Of a stretch of 64,000 nt of DNA, positions 1 through 9,005 are shown piece by piece. The stretch comes from Aldehydirespirator sp965200005 (lineage in GTDB: Bacteria; Actinomycetota; Acidimicrobiia; Acidimicrobiales; Aldehydirespiratoraceae). The notes beneath the pieces are model-generated. The model searched no databases. It worked only from the letters and a program-made list of their open reading frames with translations, and was not told where the DNA came from. Made by a program: the position numbers and the translations under genes. The stretch lies in contig OZ241331.1 of the NCBI GenBank assembly GCA_965200005.1, forward strand, positions 2,914,001 to 2,978,000, in the 5' to 3' direction. Positions within the stretch are counted from its first letter, which is position 1, and each line of letters begins with the position of its first letter.

Positions 1-907
1 GCCAGGGTGTTCTGTAGTGCTGTGACATGAGTGCGAGACGAATGACCATCGGATCTTCACGCTGGCGCAACTCATGCACGAACACCAGGTTGCCTAACGA
101 CTTGGACATCTTGGAGCCCTGATAGTGGACCAACGCCTGATGTAACCAGTGGCGCACAAATGGTTTGCCGGTTACTGCCTCGGATTGCGTCCGCTCACAC
201 TCATGGTGCGGGTACAGCAGATCCGCACCATCACCATGTAAGTCGATCGTGTCGCCCAGTTCGCGCAGCGCCAGAGTTGAACACTCAACATGCCAACCTG
301 GACGCCCCCGACCCCAGCGTGATTCCCAGGCAGGCTCACCCAGCCGGGCGCGCTGCCACAACACAAAGTCGAGCGGATCGCGCTTGTTGGGATCATCGGG
401 ATCGTCGCGCCACTCACGTGCCATGGCGATCATGCGCGCACGACCGAAGCGTGACAGCGACCCGAACCCGTCGAAGGCAGCGGTGTCGAAATAGACGCTT
501 CCGCCCGAGCAATACGCGAAGCCCCGCTGAAGTGCCTTGTGGATGAAGCCTCGGATGTCAGGAATAGCAGACGTTGCCCGGGGCTCTGATGCAGGCGGCA
601 AAGTGTTCAAGGCTGCCATATCGTCATCGAAGCTTTTTGTCTGATGAAACGCCAGATCAAGATAGTGAACGTCACGTTGCTTGGCTGCGGCCAGTATGTC
701 GTCATCCACGTCTGTGATGTTGCGCACGCAGCGAGTCCGGTGCCCCATGTCACGCAGCCGCCGCTGCAGCACGTCATAGGTGATATAGGTCGCCGCGTGG
801 CCCAGGTGGGTGGCGTCATATGGTGTGATCCCACACACATAGATCTTCACGGTCTCTGGAGCCTCAAAGTTCACTACAGCAGCACGGGCAGTGTCGTAAA
901 GACGCAC
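1..907 (-). CDS. mshC: Cysteine:glucosaminyl-inositol ligase MshC (partial, C-terminus beyond the left edge)
   Basis: A class I aminoacyl-tRNA-synthetase-like enzyme that activates cysteine with ATP and joins it to glucosaminyl-inositol in mycothiol synthesis. About 302 codons are visible. The nucleotide-binding motif HLGH lies at residues 34-37 within GITPYDATHLGHAATY, which is the MshC form and differs from the CysS form around HIGH. KMSKS is at about residues 266-270 (bases 98-112), and the HVECS/HHECE zinc and cysteine-pocket segments lie between. The start is taken as GTG at 907; no ATG precedes it in frame and no strong ribosome site is visible. It is divergent from fabI with only 24 bases between the starts, so the promoters must overlap. 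A CysS paralogue is the alternative. Confidence 0.85.
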   Translation of the reverse strand, partial: MRLYDTARAAVVNFEAPETVKIYVCGITPYDATHLGHAATYITYDVLQRRLRDMGHRTRCVRNITDVDDDILAAAKQRDVHYLDLAFHQTKSFDDDMAALNTLPPASEPRATSAIPDIRGFIHKALQRGFAYCSGGSVYFDTAAFDGFGSLSRFGRARMIAMAREWRDDPDDPNKRDPLDFVLWQRARLGEPAWESRWGRGRPGWHVECSTLALRELGDTIDLHGDGADLLYPHHECERTQSEAVTGKPFVRHWLHQALVHYQGSKMSKSLGNLVFVHELRQREDPMVIRLALMSQHYRTPW

Positions 908-931
908 GCTTCTCAAGGTACTGTTGCGCGG

Positions 932-1699
932 ATGGGCATTCTCGATGGTAAGCGGATTGTTGTGACTGGCGTGTTGACAAGCGCCTCCCTCGCTTTTGGT
1001 GTGGCTGAGTTGGCACGAGCAGAAGGTGCGGAGATCTTGCTGACTGGTGTGGGTCGGGGGATGCGCCTGACCCAGCGGACGGCAAAAAAGCTGGGTAGCG
1101 ACATAGAAGTTGTCGAGTTTGATGTGACCAAGGCGGCCCACGCCGAAGCACTGCGTGAGCATCTGGCATCACATTGGGGATCCGTAGATGGGGCGCTGCA
1201 TGCGATTGGCTTCGCCCCGCCAATCTGTCTGGGCGGAACGTTTATGGATGCGACCTGGGACGATGTCAAGGTTGCATTTGAGATCTCTACCTATTCGCTC
1301 AAGATGCTCGCCGATGCTGTGGTGCCCCTCATGACAGGGGGTGGCTCGATCGTGGGCCTTGACTTTGATGCGACCCGGGCTTGGCCCGCATATGACTGGA
1401 TGGGTGTCGCCAAGTCTGGATTGGAGTCCACCTGCCGGTACCTGGCCCGCTACCTGGGCCCCAAAGGCATCCGGGTCAATCTTGTCTCCGCCGGGCCTTC
1501 GCGAACGATCGCTGCCCGCTCCATTCCGGGGTTCTCCGAGTTTGAGGACGCTTGGGCACAGCGAGCCCCGCTTGGTTGGGATGTACGAGACTCGACAGAT
1601 GTTTCACGCACCGTCGTCGCAATGTTGAGCGACTGGCTACCCGCCACCACAGGCTCGGTGATCCAAGCCGACGGAGGCTTCCACGCCATCGGCGCCTAA
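932..1699 (+). CDS. fabI: Enoyl-ACP reductase (NADH), FabI/InhA type
   Basis: Reduces the trans-2-enoyl-ACP double bond in the last step of each type II fatty acid elongation cycle. The protein has 255 residues. It opens with MGILDGKRIVVTG followed by a small-residue-rich NAD-binding turn (TSASLAFGVA). The catalytic pair is in PAYDWMGVAK, equivalent to Tyr158/Lys165 of mycobacterial InhA, and the C-terminus LSDWLPATTG...ADGG also matches InhA closely. The ATG at 932 is chosen because upstream in-frame codons would run into mshC on the other strand and do not resemble the family. It appears monocistronic, with CNNM genes converging from the right. Confidence 0.92.
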   Translation: MGILDGKRIVVTGVLTSASLAFGVAELARAEGAEILLTGVGRGMRLTQRTAKKLGSDIEVVEFDVTKAAHAEALREHLASHWGSVDGALHAIGFAPPICLGGTFMDATWDDVKVAFEISTYSLKMLADAVVPLMTGGGSIVGLDFDATRAWPAYDWMGVAKSGLESTCRYLARYLGPKGIRVNLVSAGPSRTIAARSIPGFSEFEDAWAQRAPLGWDVRDSTDVSRTVVAMLSDWLPATTGSVIQADGGFHAIGA

Positions 1700-1757
1700 C
1701 ACACTCGCTTCATCAGCCGACTCGTTCTCGGATGGTCATACCAGCCAGAGCAACGGT

Positions 1758-2813
1758 CTAGGTGTTGGTGTCGGTCTCGTCAAAGATTTCGCCCACTAGG
1801 GACTCAAGCACGTCTTCGAGGGTGACGATGCCGAGCGTGGTACCAGCAGCGTCGCGCACCAAAGCGATGTGAACCCGCGAACGGCGCATCCACAACAGCA
1901 AGTCACGACCTGGGTGATTAGGGCCAACGACCCGCATGCGGCGAACCAACTCAAGCGGCACAGGATCCTGGCGAGCTTCAGGCGGCATCAACAATAGGTC
2001 TTTGGCATGCACGAACCCGAGCACGTCATCGGGTGCCGAGCCCCACACCGGTACCCGGGAGTGGCCAGTAGTAGCGACCACCTCTTCGAGCCGGGCGGCT
2101 GAGGTTCGATGCGGCACCGACACCAACCGCTCCACGGGCACCATCATCAACCCCGCCGCACGGGCACGAAACTGCAACGCCCCCGACAACAACTCATGCT
2201 CGGTCGACTCGATCACGCCTTCCTGGCGAGCACCGGCGAGCAGGGTGTGAAACTCGTTGACCGTAAGTGCGGTGTTGATCTCATCCACGGGTTCGATCCC
2301 GAGCAGGCGCACAAGGCCAGCAGAAATCCCGTTGAGCGCCCAGATAACCGGCTTAAGCGCAACGCCATAGGCACGCATTAGGGGTGCGAGCAATCGCGCC
2401 GTGGGTTCGGGGGCGGCAATAGCGAAGTTCTTTGGCACCATCTCGCCCGCCACAACGTGCAGTGTCACGACGATTGCTAATGCCACCGTCAATGAGATCG
2501 TGTGCAAGACACCGCTCGGGATGTCCACGAAGACCTCGATGACTGGCTCAATCAGGTCAGCCACAGCGGGTTCGGCCACCGCACCCAGACCAAGCGAAGC
2601 CATCGTTATCCCCAGTTGCGCACCAGCTAGCTGGGGTTGCAGATCACGCACCGCGCTCAAGGCAAGTTGGCTGCGCCTGTCGCCGGCCGCCGCATCGGGT
2701 TCAAGCCGTGACGCCCGCGCTGCCACGAGCGCGAACTCCGCAGCCACGAAAAAGGCATTGGCCGCAAGCAACACGACTGCGGCGAGCAGCGAGAGGGCAA
2801 TAGTTGAAGTCAC
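1758..2813 (-). CDS. CNNM/CBS-domain membrane protein (CorC/HlyC family)
   Basis: A member of the CNNM-type putative Mg2+/Co2+ transporter family, often mislabelled hemolysin. From the GTG at 2813 it has 351 residues. The order is: a hydrophobic N-terminal helix (about 5-25), the family motif NAFFVAAEFALVAAR, two more membrane segments, then a CBS pair ending in GIVTLEDVLESLVGEIFDE. The CorC_HlyC C-terminal domain seen in the upstream neighbour is missing here. The GTG shares a GTGA overlap with the upstream stop, which points to translational coupling. An earlier in-frame start would add a non-hydrophobic leader and is less likely. The two genes probably form a heteromeric or paralogous pair; the transported ion is not deducible. 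Confidence 0.82.
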   Translation of the reverse strand: MTSTIALSLLAAVVLLAANAFFVAAEFALVAARASRLEPDAAAGDRRSQLALSAVRDLQPQLAGAQLGITMASLGLGAVAEPAVADLIEPVIEVFVDIPSGVLHTISLTVALAIVVTLHVVAGEMVPKNFAIAAPEPTARLLAPLMRAYGVALKPVIWALNGISAGLVRLLGIEPVDEINTALTVNEFHTLLAGARQEGVIESTEHELLSGALQFRARAAGLMMVPVERLVSVPHRTSAARLEEVVATTGHSRVPVWGSAPDDVLGFVHAKDLLLMPPEARQDPVPLELVRRMRVVGPNHPGRDLLLWMRRSRVHIALVRDAAGTTLGIVTLEDVLESLVGEIFDETDTNT

Positions 2814-4120
2814 CTGGGTGACTCCTGTGGCTTGCCGGTCGGCGCAACCAGGCGCACCGTGGCGATCCGCAGCCGGTCGACAGCTACCACTTCGAGGCGC
2901 CAACCATCAACCACAGCAACTTCCCCGGGACGGGGAATGTGACCGAGTCGATCCAACATCAAGCCAGCCAGCGTCTCATAAGCACCTTCTGGCATCAAGA
3001 AACCCGTCGCCTCGCGCACCTCATCGGTGTGCAGCGAGGCGGGCAGCACCGTCGAACCACGCGATTCGGTGCGGGTTCGCTCCGGTGTGGACTCGTCGTG
3101 CTCATCATCGATCTCGCCGACGATCTCCTCCAGCACGTCTTCGAGAGTGATGATGCCCGCCGTGCCGCCATGCTCGTCAACCACCACCGCGAGTTGCCCC
3201 TCACCAGTCCGCAGATCTTCAAGCAGGTCATCAAGATCACGCGACTCAGGCACCGCCAGCACTTCGGTCATGATCCTCGACACCGGGGTCTCGTCTCGCA
3301 GAGACACGGGCACGCCATACACAGACTTGACGTGCGCAACACCGACAATGTCATCGAGTTGACCGCTGGTCACCGGGAACCGTGAATGGCCGGTGCGGAT
3401 ACTCAAGGCAGCTAGGTCGGCGACGCTGTCATCGGTAGCAACAGCAGCAACTTCCACCCTGGGAACCATCGCATCATCGGCTTGCTTGTCTGCAAGGTGA
3501 ATGGAACGCCGGAGCAGCCGGACTTCGCCCTCATCGAGCATCCCCTCCTCACCGGAGGACACGAACATCAACTCAAGCTCGTCACGATCGGGCAGGGTGT
3601 CGATCTCCTCACGTGGCTCCACACCGAGGCGACGCACGATGCGGTTAGCGATCCCGTTGAGGGACGCCACGATCGGCCGCACTAGCACCCCATAAGCCCA
3701 CACCGGCACGGCCACCACCACCGCCGTGCTGTAGGGCTTGGAGGTTGCGACGGCTTTGGGCACCAACTCGCCCATCACCATCTGAACCACGGTTGCCACC
3801 GCCAGCGCGATCCCTAGCGACACGCCTCCGGGCACACCCGATCCGAACACTGCCTCGACTGCAGGATCAAGCAGCGTGGCGATGGCGGGCTCGGCGATGT
3901 AGCCAAGCAGCAACGACGTCACGGTTATACCGATCTGTGCGCCTGAAAGGTGAAACGACAGGTGGCTGACTAGACGCTGGATCAACCGGGCCTGGCGGTT
4001 GCCGGCTCCGGCCCGCTCATCGACGCGGGTTCGGTCGACGGCTACTAGAGCGAACTCGGTAGCCACAAAAGCGGCGTTGGCGACAACTAGGGCGAGTGCA
4101 GCCAGTAGCCGCAGCGCGAT
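2810..4120 (-). CDS. CNNM/CBS/CorC-domain membrane protein, possible ATC start
   Basis: Paralogue of the downstream gene, with the full CNNM, CBS pair and CorC_HlyC arrangement (CBS-end motif GIITLEDVLEEIVGEIDDE; C-terminal domain MPEGAYETLAGLMLDRLG). The first conventional start is GTG at 4066, but that cuts the first membrane helix in half just before ATEFALVAVDR. Upstream in the same frame 18 further codons encode a hydrophobic helix (LRLLAALALVVANAAF), bounded by a stop. The only plausible ribosome site, GGGAGGA, sits 9 bases before an ATC codon at 4120-4118. The extended form is therefore proposed, with a rare ATC start. A sequencing error or a real GTG 4066 start are the alternatives. 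Start uncertain; identity secure. Confidence 0.78.
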   Translation of the reverse strand: MALRLLAALALVVANAAFVATEFALVAVDRTRVDERAGAGNRQARLIQRLVSHLSFHLSGAQIGITVTSLLLGYIAEPAIATLLDPAVEAVFGSGVPGGVSLGIALAVATVVQMVMGELVPKAVATSKPYSTAVVVAVPVWAYGVLVRPIVASLNGIANRIVRRLGVEPREEIDTLPDRDELELMFVSSGEEGMLDEGEVRLLRRSIHLADKQADDAMVPRVEVAAVATDDSVADLAALSIRTGHSRFPVTSGQLDDIVGVAHVKSVYGVPVSLRDETPVSRIMTEVLAVPESRDLDDLLEDLRTGEGQLAVVVDEHGGTAGIITLEDVLEEIVGEIDDEHDESTPERTRTESRGSTVLPASLHTDEVREATGFLMPEGAYETLAGLMLDRLGHIPRPGEVAVVDGWRLEVVAVDRLRIATVRLVAPTGKPQESPR

Positions 4121-4333
4121 GTCTATCGGTCCTCCCTGGATCGGTCAGCAGTCGCACCGCGAATGTAGTCGTCGGCGTGACACCCGCGGTTAGGCATCGG
4201 GCTGCGCTGTGCGACGAGCCACGCGCAGATACCACACAAGCGAACCGCATCATTGATCCGCATCGGCGAACTGCATTAGCGAGCCGCGACAACTGACATC
4301 ACCGATCTGGCAGATAGCTCCTAGCTTGAGCCG

Positions 4334-6220
4334 GTGCCATTGCAGGCGTCGACGCCACGAAACACACGAAACACAGATGAGGTGACACCACCGGCATCTG
4401 CTCGCCGCAGGCATGACGAGGTCGCAGTATCGCTGCACCCCGATCGCAGCAGAGGCTGGATCAGGCGGCTAGTCCCGGTATTGGCTCGACAGAAGTTCGG
4501 CTTCGCGGTTTCGGTGATCGCCGGCCTGATTTCGGTGAGCGCCACCGTGGCCGTTCCTGTCGTAATCGGTCGAGGAGTTGATGCCGCTGCTGCGGGTACC
4601 GCTCTGCGTCCCTGGGTGCTGGGCTTGTTGAGCCTTGGACTGCTGCGTTTTCTTACCGGGTTCACCTACCGCTACGGGCTGTTTCGCTCCGCTCATCGCA
4701 TCGAAGCAGACCTGCGCAACCTCGTCTACGAACGGCTCACCGAACTCTCGTTCTCCTACTGGGATCGCACCCAGACCGGCCAGGTGATCTCTCGAGCCAA
4801 CAGCGACATCCGCTCAATCCAGTTGCTGTTCGCATTCGGTCCGCTCGTGGCAATGCAGTTGGTGATGCTGGTGATGGGTGTAGTGGCAATGGTGTTGCTG
4901 TCGCTGCGGTTAACCATTGTGGCGATGGCACCTCTGCCGTTCGTGCTCTATGTCGGTGTCCAGTTGCGTGACAGGGTCTTCCCGCTCAGTTGGATCATGC
5001 AGGCACGAATGGCCGATCTCGCGACGATCGTCGACGAGAACATCCAGGGCGCCCAGATCGTGCGAACCTTTGCCCAAGAACACAACCAGGTTCGCCTACT
5101 TGCTCGCTCTGCTCAGTTGCTGCGTTGGACGGGAACCGAAACAGCACGAGCACGTGCCCGCTTCGCCCCGATCATGGAAGCCCTGCCCCGACTCGGGATC
5201 GCTCTCGTGTTGCTTGCCGGTGGTCTCCTGGCCATTGACGGCAGCGTGGCGGTAGGTGACATCGTTGCCTTCAACGCCTACGTGTTGATCATGGCTGCGC
5301 CGTTTCGGATGATCGGTTTCGTCATGATCCAGTGGCAACGAGCCTCCGCGGCTGCGCAGCGAGTCTTTGAGATTCTCGACGAACGGCCTGAGATAACCGA
5401 ACGCCCCGATGCTGTGCCGCTTGCTCACCCCACCGGCACCGTGGAGTTCGAAAACGTAACGTTCGCATATGCGACCGGTGACGGAGCACCTGTACTAGGT
5501 GGCTTCTCGATGACCGTTAAGGCGGGCGAGACGGTTGCGGTGGTGGGTCGTACCGGATCTGGCAAGAGCACCATTGCCCGGTTGATCCCCCGCTTTTATG
5601 ACGTCGTCGGGGGCGCGGTGCGTGTCGATGGCATTGATGTTCGTGACCTGCGCCTTACTGACTTGCGTGATGCGGTGACGGTCGTCAACGACGAGCCGTT
5701 CCTGTTCGCTACGAGCGTCCGTGACAATGTGGCCTTTGCACGCCCCGACGCTGACGACGCCTCGGTCGCTGTCGCGCTTGTCGATGCTGCTGCAGGCGGG
5801 TTTGTCACGCAGATGCCCGCGGGCACGGGTAGCGAGATCAGCGAGCGTGGTGCCAATATCTCCGGCGGCCAACGTCAACGACTAGCGCTTGCCCGAGCAC
5901 TCGTGGCCAACCCCGCGGTGCTGATCCTCGATGACGCCACAAGTGCGATCGACACCGGTGTGGAACAACGCATCCATGCGGCATTGCGACAGCGCCGCTC
6001 ACAGCGCACCACTGTGGTGATTGCACATCGACTGTCCACGATCGCGCTTGCAGATCGGGTCGTGTTCATCGAAGCGGGCAAGGTAGCCGCAACCGCTAGC
6101 CACTACGAACTGTTGCGCACCGTGCCCGCTTACGCAGAGGTGCTGACCTCAATCGAAGCTACAGCCAAGGCAAAGGCCGAGGCCAAACAGTCACAACAGT
6201 CACAGCAACCGGTGTCTTGA
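4334..6220 (+). CDS. ABC exporter subunit with degenerate ATP site
   Basis: Half-transporter of 628 residues: a six-helix transmembrane domain (about 45-330) fused to a nucleotide-binding domain (about 360-600). Walker A is GRTGSGKST and the signature is ISGGQRQRLALARAL. The catalytic Glu after Walker B is Asp (LILDDATS, about residue 534), and the Q-loop Gln is lost (VVNDEPFLF where the family has VVPQEPFLF). Its partner, beginning at the last base of this stop codon, has the intact residues. This is the arrangement of heterodimeric exporters such as TM287/288. The likely role is efflux of drugs or lipids across the inner membrane; the substrate is unknown. Starts with GTG. Confidence 0.88.
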   Translation: MPLQASTPRNTRNTDEVTPPASARRRHDEVAVSLHPDRSRGWIRRLVPVLARQKFGFAVSVIAGLISVSATVAVPVVIGRGVDAAAAGTALRPWVLGLLSLGLLRFLTGFTYRYGLFRSAHRIEADLRNLVYERLTELSFSYWDRTQTGQVISRANSDIRSIQLLFAFGPLVAMQLVMLVMGVVAMVLLSLRLTIVAMAPLPFVLYVGVQLRDRVFPLSWIMQARMADLATIVDENIQGAQIVRTFAQEHNQVRLLARSAQLLRWTGTETARARARFAPIMEALPRLGIALVLLAGGLLAIDGSVAVGDIVAFNAYVLIMAAPFRMIGFVMIQWQRASAAAQRVFEILDERPEITERPDAVPLAHPTGTVEFENVTFAYATGDGAPVLGGFSMTVKAGETVAVVGRTGSGKSTIARLIPRFYDVVGGAVRVDGIDVRDLRLTDLRDAVTVVNDEPFLFATSVRDNVAFARPDADDASVAVALVDAAAGGFVTQMPAGTGSEISERGANISGGQRQRLALARALVANPAVLILDDATSAIDTGVEQRIHAALRQRRSQRTTVVIAHRLSTIALADRVVFIEAGKVAATASHYELLRTVPAYAEVLTSIEATAKAKAEAKQSQQSQQPVS

Positions 6221-8181
6221 TGTTCACCACGCCTGTTGGAACTCGCCCCGTCGGCATGCGGACGGGGCCTACTTCGGTTCAAGCAGCTGCCGAAGCAGGG
6301 CTACCGAACGCGGATGTCCCCGGTGAGCTGCGCTCACGGGTCGAGCGTGTGCTGGCCGAAGAGCCCGAGCATCCCGAACCTGTCATCGAATGGTCAAGAG
6401 AAGCCGACGAGGCAGACCGGCGCTTCGGGCTGCGTACCTTTTTGTGGCTACACCGCTACCGCCTCGTTGCCGCCATCGGACTTGTGGCTATCGAAACGGT
6501 CATGATCCAACTCGGGCCGGTCGTCACCCAGATCGGTGTTGATGACGGCATCTTGGCTCAGGACCGCAGCGTGCTGGTGTTCGCCGCCGTCAGCTACATC
6601 GTGTTGCTAATAGGAGCGAGTTTCATCGGTGCGGCCCGGATGTCATTTACTGGGCGCCTCGGTGAGCGGTTGCTCGAACGGCTGCGGATCCGCACGTTCG
6701 GGCACATGCAACGCCAGGGCATGGACTTCTACACCGATGAGAAGGCCGGAGTGCTGCTCACCCGCATGACTTCTGACATTGAAGCGCTGTCGGTGCTGTT
6801 CCAGGAGGGGATCGTCAACTTTGCGGTGCAAGCACTGACGCTGATCGTGATTGCGGTGTTGCTGTTCATCTATGACCCGCTGCTCGCGGGCGTCACCCTG
6901 CTCGCTGCCGTGCCCACGACTGTTGCCGCCTCGCTGTGGTTCCGGCGGCGTGCTGCTGCGGATTATCGCAACGTTCGGGAGCGCATCGCCGCGCTACTTG
7001 CTGACCTGCAGGAGTCACTTGCAGGCATTCGTGTGATCACTGCACACAACCGACGGGCCCGCAACGTTGCCGATCATCGCAAGGTTGTGTTGCGCCATCG
7101 TGATGCCAACCTTCGGGCTTCCCGAGCGACTTCCCTTTACGGGCCGGGCAGCGAGGCTCTGGGGATCGCAACCCAAGCCGTGCTGTTGGGCGTCGGTGGA
7201 GCGATGGCCGCTAGCGGGCGGATCACTGTCGGTGAACTCGCCGCCTACCTGTTGTTCCTCACTGCCTTCTTCGCTCCGGTGCAGGCACTTGTGCAGCTCT
7301 ACAACTCTTACCAGCAGGGCGGTGCAGCGATTGCCAAGCTGCGTGAACTGTTCACCACCGAACCCACCGTCCGGGAGTCGCCCGGTGCGAGCTCGATTGG
7401 CGTCATGGAGGGTGACATTGCCTTTGACGATGTCTGCTTTTCTTATCGTGAGGGACGCCAGGTGTTGAGCAACATCAACCTGCATCTCGCTGCTGGCGAG
7501 ACGTTGGCGCTTGTAGGCGAGACAGGTGCCGGCAAGACAACTATCGCAAGGTTGATCGCTCGCTTGCATGATCCGACGAGTGGCTCGGTTCGCATTGATG
7601 GTGTTGATCTGCGAGACGTGACCCTTACAAGCTTGAGGTCTCAAATTGGAGTGGTTCCCCAGGAGCCATTCCTGTTCGCTGGAACCGTGCGTGACAATGT
7701 GGGCTTCGCTCGCCCTCAGGCCAGTGACGCAGAACTAAACCTTGCTCTAGAAGCAGTTGGGGTCGATGAGGTTGTGACTCGCCTCGGCGGACTTGACGGT
7801 GCAATCCACGAGCGCGGTGCGACGCTGTCTGCCGGTGAACGGCAGTTGCTGGCCCTAGCCCGCACGTTTGTCTCGCAGCCACGCGTGCTGGTGTTGGATG
7901 AGGCAACCAGCAACCTCGACTTGCGTACCGAAGCGAACATTGAGCGTGCCCTAGATGTGCTCTTAAGCGGTCGGACAGCGGTGATCGTGGCTCACCGGCT
8001 AGCCACCGCACGCCGCGCCGACCAGATAGCGGTGGTTGAGGCTGGTCGGATTGTTGAGTTGGGCAGCCACGATCAACTGGTGCAACACGGCGGTGCCTAC
8101 GCGGCCATGTTTGCTACCTGGCAGCACCACAGTGGGAACTCTGGGAGCGACGAGTCGAGATGGCAGGAGCAGCGGGCGTGA
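6220..8181 (+). CDS. ABC exporter subunit with canonical ATP site
   Basis: Second half-transporter of the pair, about 653 residues, with an N-terminal cytoplasmic extension of about 80 residues before the first helix. The nucleotide-binding domain has Walker A GETGAGKTT, an intact Q-loop (VVPQEPFLF), signature LSAGERQLLALAR, Walker B with catalytic Glu (LVLDEATS, about residue 561) and switch His (VAHRLAT). The ATG overlaps the upstream TGA by one base (TGATG), so the two subunits are translationally coupled. A TTG one codon earlier is possible. It should supply the hydrolysis-competent site of the heterodimer. Confidence 0.88.
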   Translation: MFTTPVGTRPVGMRTGPTSVQAAAEAGLPNADVPGELRSRVERVLAEEPEHPEPVIEWSREADEADRRFGLRTFLWLHRYRLVAAIGLVAIETVMIQLGPVVTQIGVDDGILAQDRSVLVFAAVSYIVLLIGASFIGAARMSFTGRLGERLLERLRIRTFGHMQRQGMDFYTDEKAGVLLTRMTSDIEALSVLFQEGIVNFAVQALTLIVIAVLLFIYDPLLAGVTLLAAVPTTVAASLWFRRRAAADYRNVRERIAALLADLQESLAGIRVITAHNRRARNVADHRKVVLRHRDANLRASRATSLYGPGSEALGIATQAVLLGVGGAMAASGRITVGELAAYLLFLTAFFAPVQALVQLYNSYQQGGAAIAKLRELFTTEPTVRESPGASSIGVMEGDIAFDDVCFSYREGRQVLSNINLHLAAGETLALVGETGAGKTTIARLIARLHDPTSGSVRIDGVDLRDVTLTSLRSQIGVVPQEPFLFAGTVRDNVGFARPQASDAELNLALEAVGVDEVVTRLGGLDGAIHERGATLSAGERQLLALARTFVSQPRVLVLDEATSNLDLRTEANIERALDVLLSGRTAVIVAHRLATARRADQIAVVEAGRIVELGSHDQLVQHGGAYAAMFATWQHHSGNSGSDESRWQEQRA

Positions 8182-8981
8182 CGAGCGGATCGACCGGCAG
8201 CTCTGTGCTGTCGTTGCGTGGAGTTCATCGCAGCATCGAAGGCACCAAGGTGCTTCGAGGCATCGACTGGGAAGTTTGTGAAGGTCAGCGCTGGGTTGTG
8301 TTGGGGCTCAACGGCTGCGGCAAGACCACGCTGATACGGATTGCATCAATGTGGGAGCATCCCTCAGCAGGCGAGGTGGTGTTGCTCGGGCAACGGCTCG
8401 GGCGAGTTGATGTGAGACGTTTGCGACAACATGTCGGTTTCACGAGCGCTGCTATGGCGGACATGTTGCGTGGTTCTTTAACTGCGACCGAAGTGGTGAT
8501 GACAGCCAAGTACGCGGCTCTCGAACCGTGGTGGCACACCTATGAAGACACCGACGTTGAGCGCGCCCGTGTGGCACTAGGACGGGTGGGATGCGCGCAT
8601 CGCGCCGATCACCGTTTCGGCACCCTGTCGTCGGGTGAGCGCCAACGGGTATTGCTGGCACGTGCATTGTCGCTTGACCCTCAAGTGATCATGCTTGACG
8701 AACCGAATGCGGGACTCGACCTCGCGGGCCGCGAGCAGTTGATGTTGACCTTGCGTGACCTTGCTCTTGATGCCAGCACTCCTCCGCTGGTACTAGTCAC
8801 GCATCACACTGATGAGATTCCAGACGGGTTCACTCATGCGTTGTTGTTACATGCCGGCAGGGTGCTTAGCGCTGGGCCGATCGACGAGACGCTTACTGCC
8901 GCGAACCTCTCAGAGTGCTTCGGTCTGGATCTCTTGCTGGAGCGCAGACACGGCCGTTGGAGTGCCCGAGCTGTTGATTGA
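8178..8981 (+). CDS. Stand-alone ABC ATPase (YlmA-like)
   Basis: A soluble ATPase of about 267 residues with Walker A GLNGCGKTT, signature LSSGERQRVLLARAL and Walker B VIMLDEPNAGLD. The stretches HPSAGEVVLLG, TATEVVMTAKYAALEPWWHTYEDTD and LVTHHTDEIP match the YlmA/ModF-like actinobacterial group, whose members are usually encoded without a dedicated permease. GTG at 8178 is preferred: AGGAG at 8165-8169 is 8 bases upstream and the GTG overlaps the previous stop as GTGA. An ATG at 8160 would overlap by 22 bases. The function of the family is not settled, and co-transcription with the exporter does not prove a shared role. Confidence 0.82.
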   Translation: MTSGSTGSSVLSLRGVHRSIEGTKVLRGIDWEVCEGQRWVVLGLNGCGKTTLIRIASMWEHPSAGEVVLLGQRLGRVDVRRLRQHVGFTSAAMADMLRGSLTATEVVMTAKYAALEPWWHTYEDTDVERARVALGRVGCAHRADHRFGTLSSGERQRVLLARALSLDPQVIMLDEPNAGLDLAGREQLMLTLRDLALDASTPPLVLVTHHTDEIPDGFTHALLLHAGRVLSAGPIDETLTAANLSECFGLDLLLERRHGRWSARAVD

Positions 8982-9005
8982 TCGCAGTTCGTTGTGATGC
9001 GTTCT

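Noticed and set aside
172..840. Several short minus-strand frames with methionine starts
   Set aside because: They are out of frame with mshC, whose HLGH and KMSKS motifs lie in one continuous minus-strand frame through the same bases.
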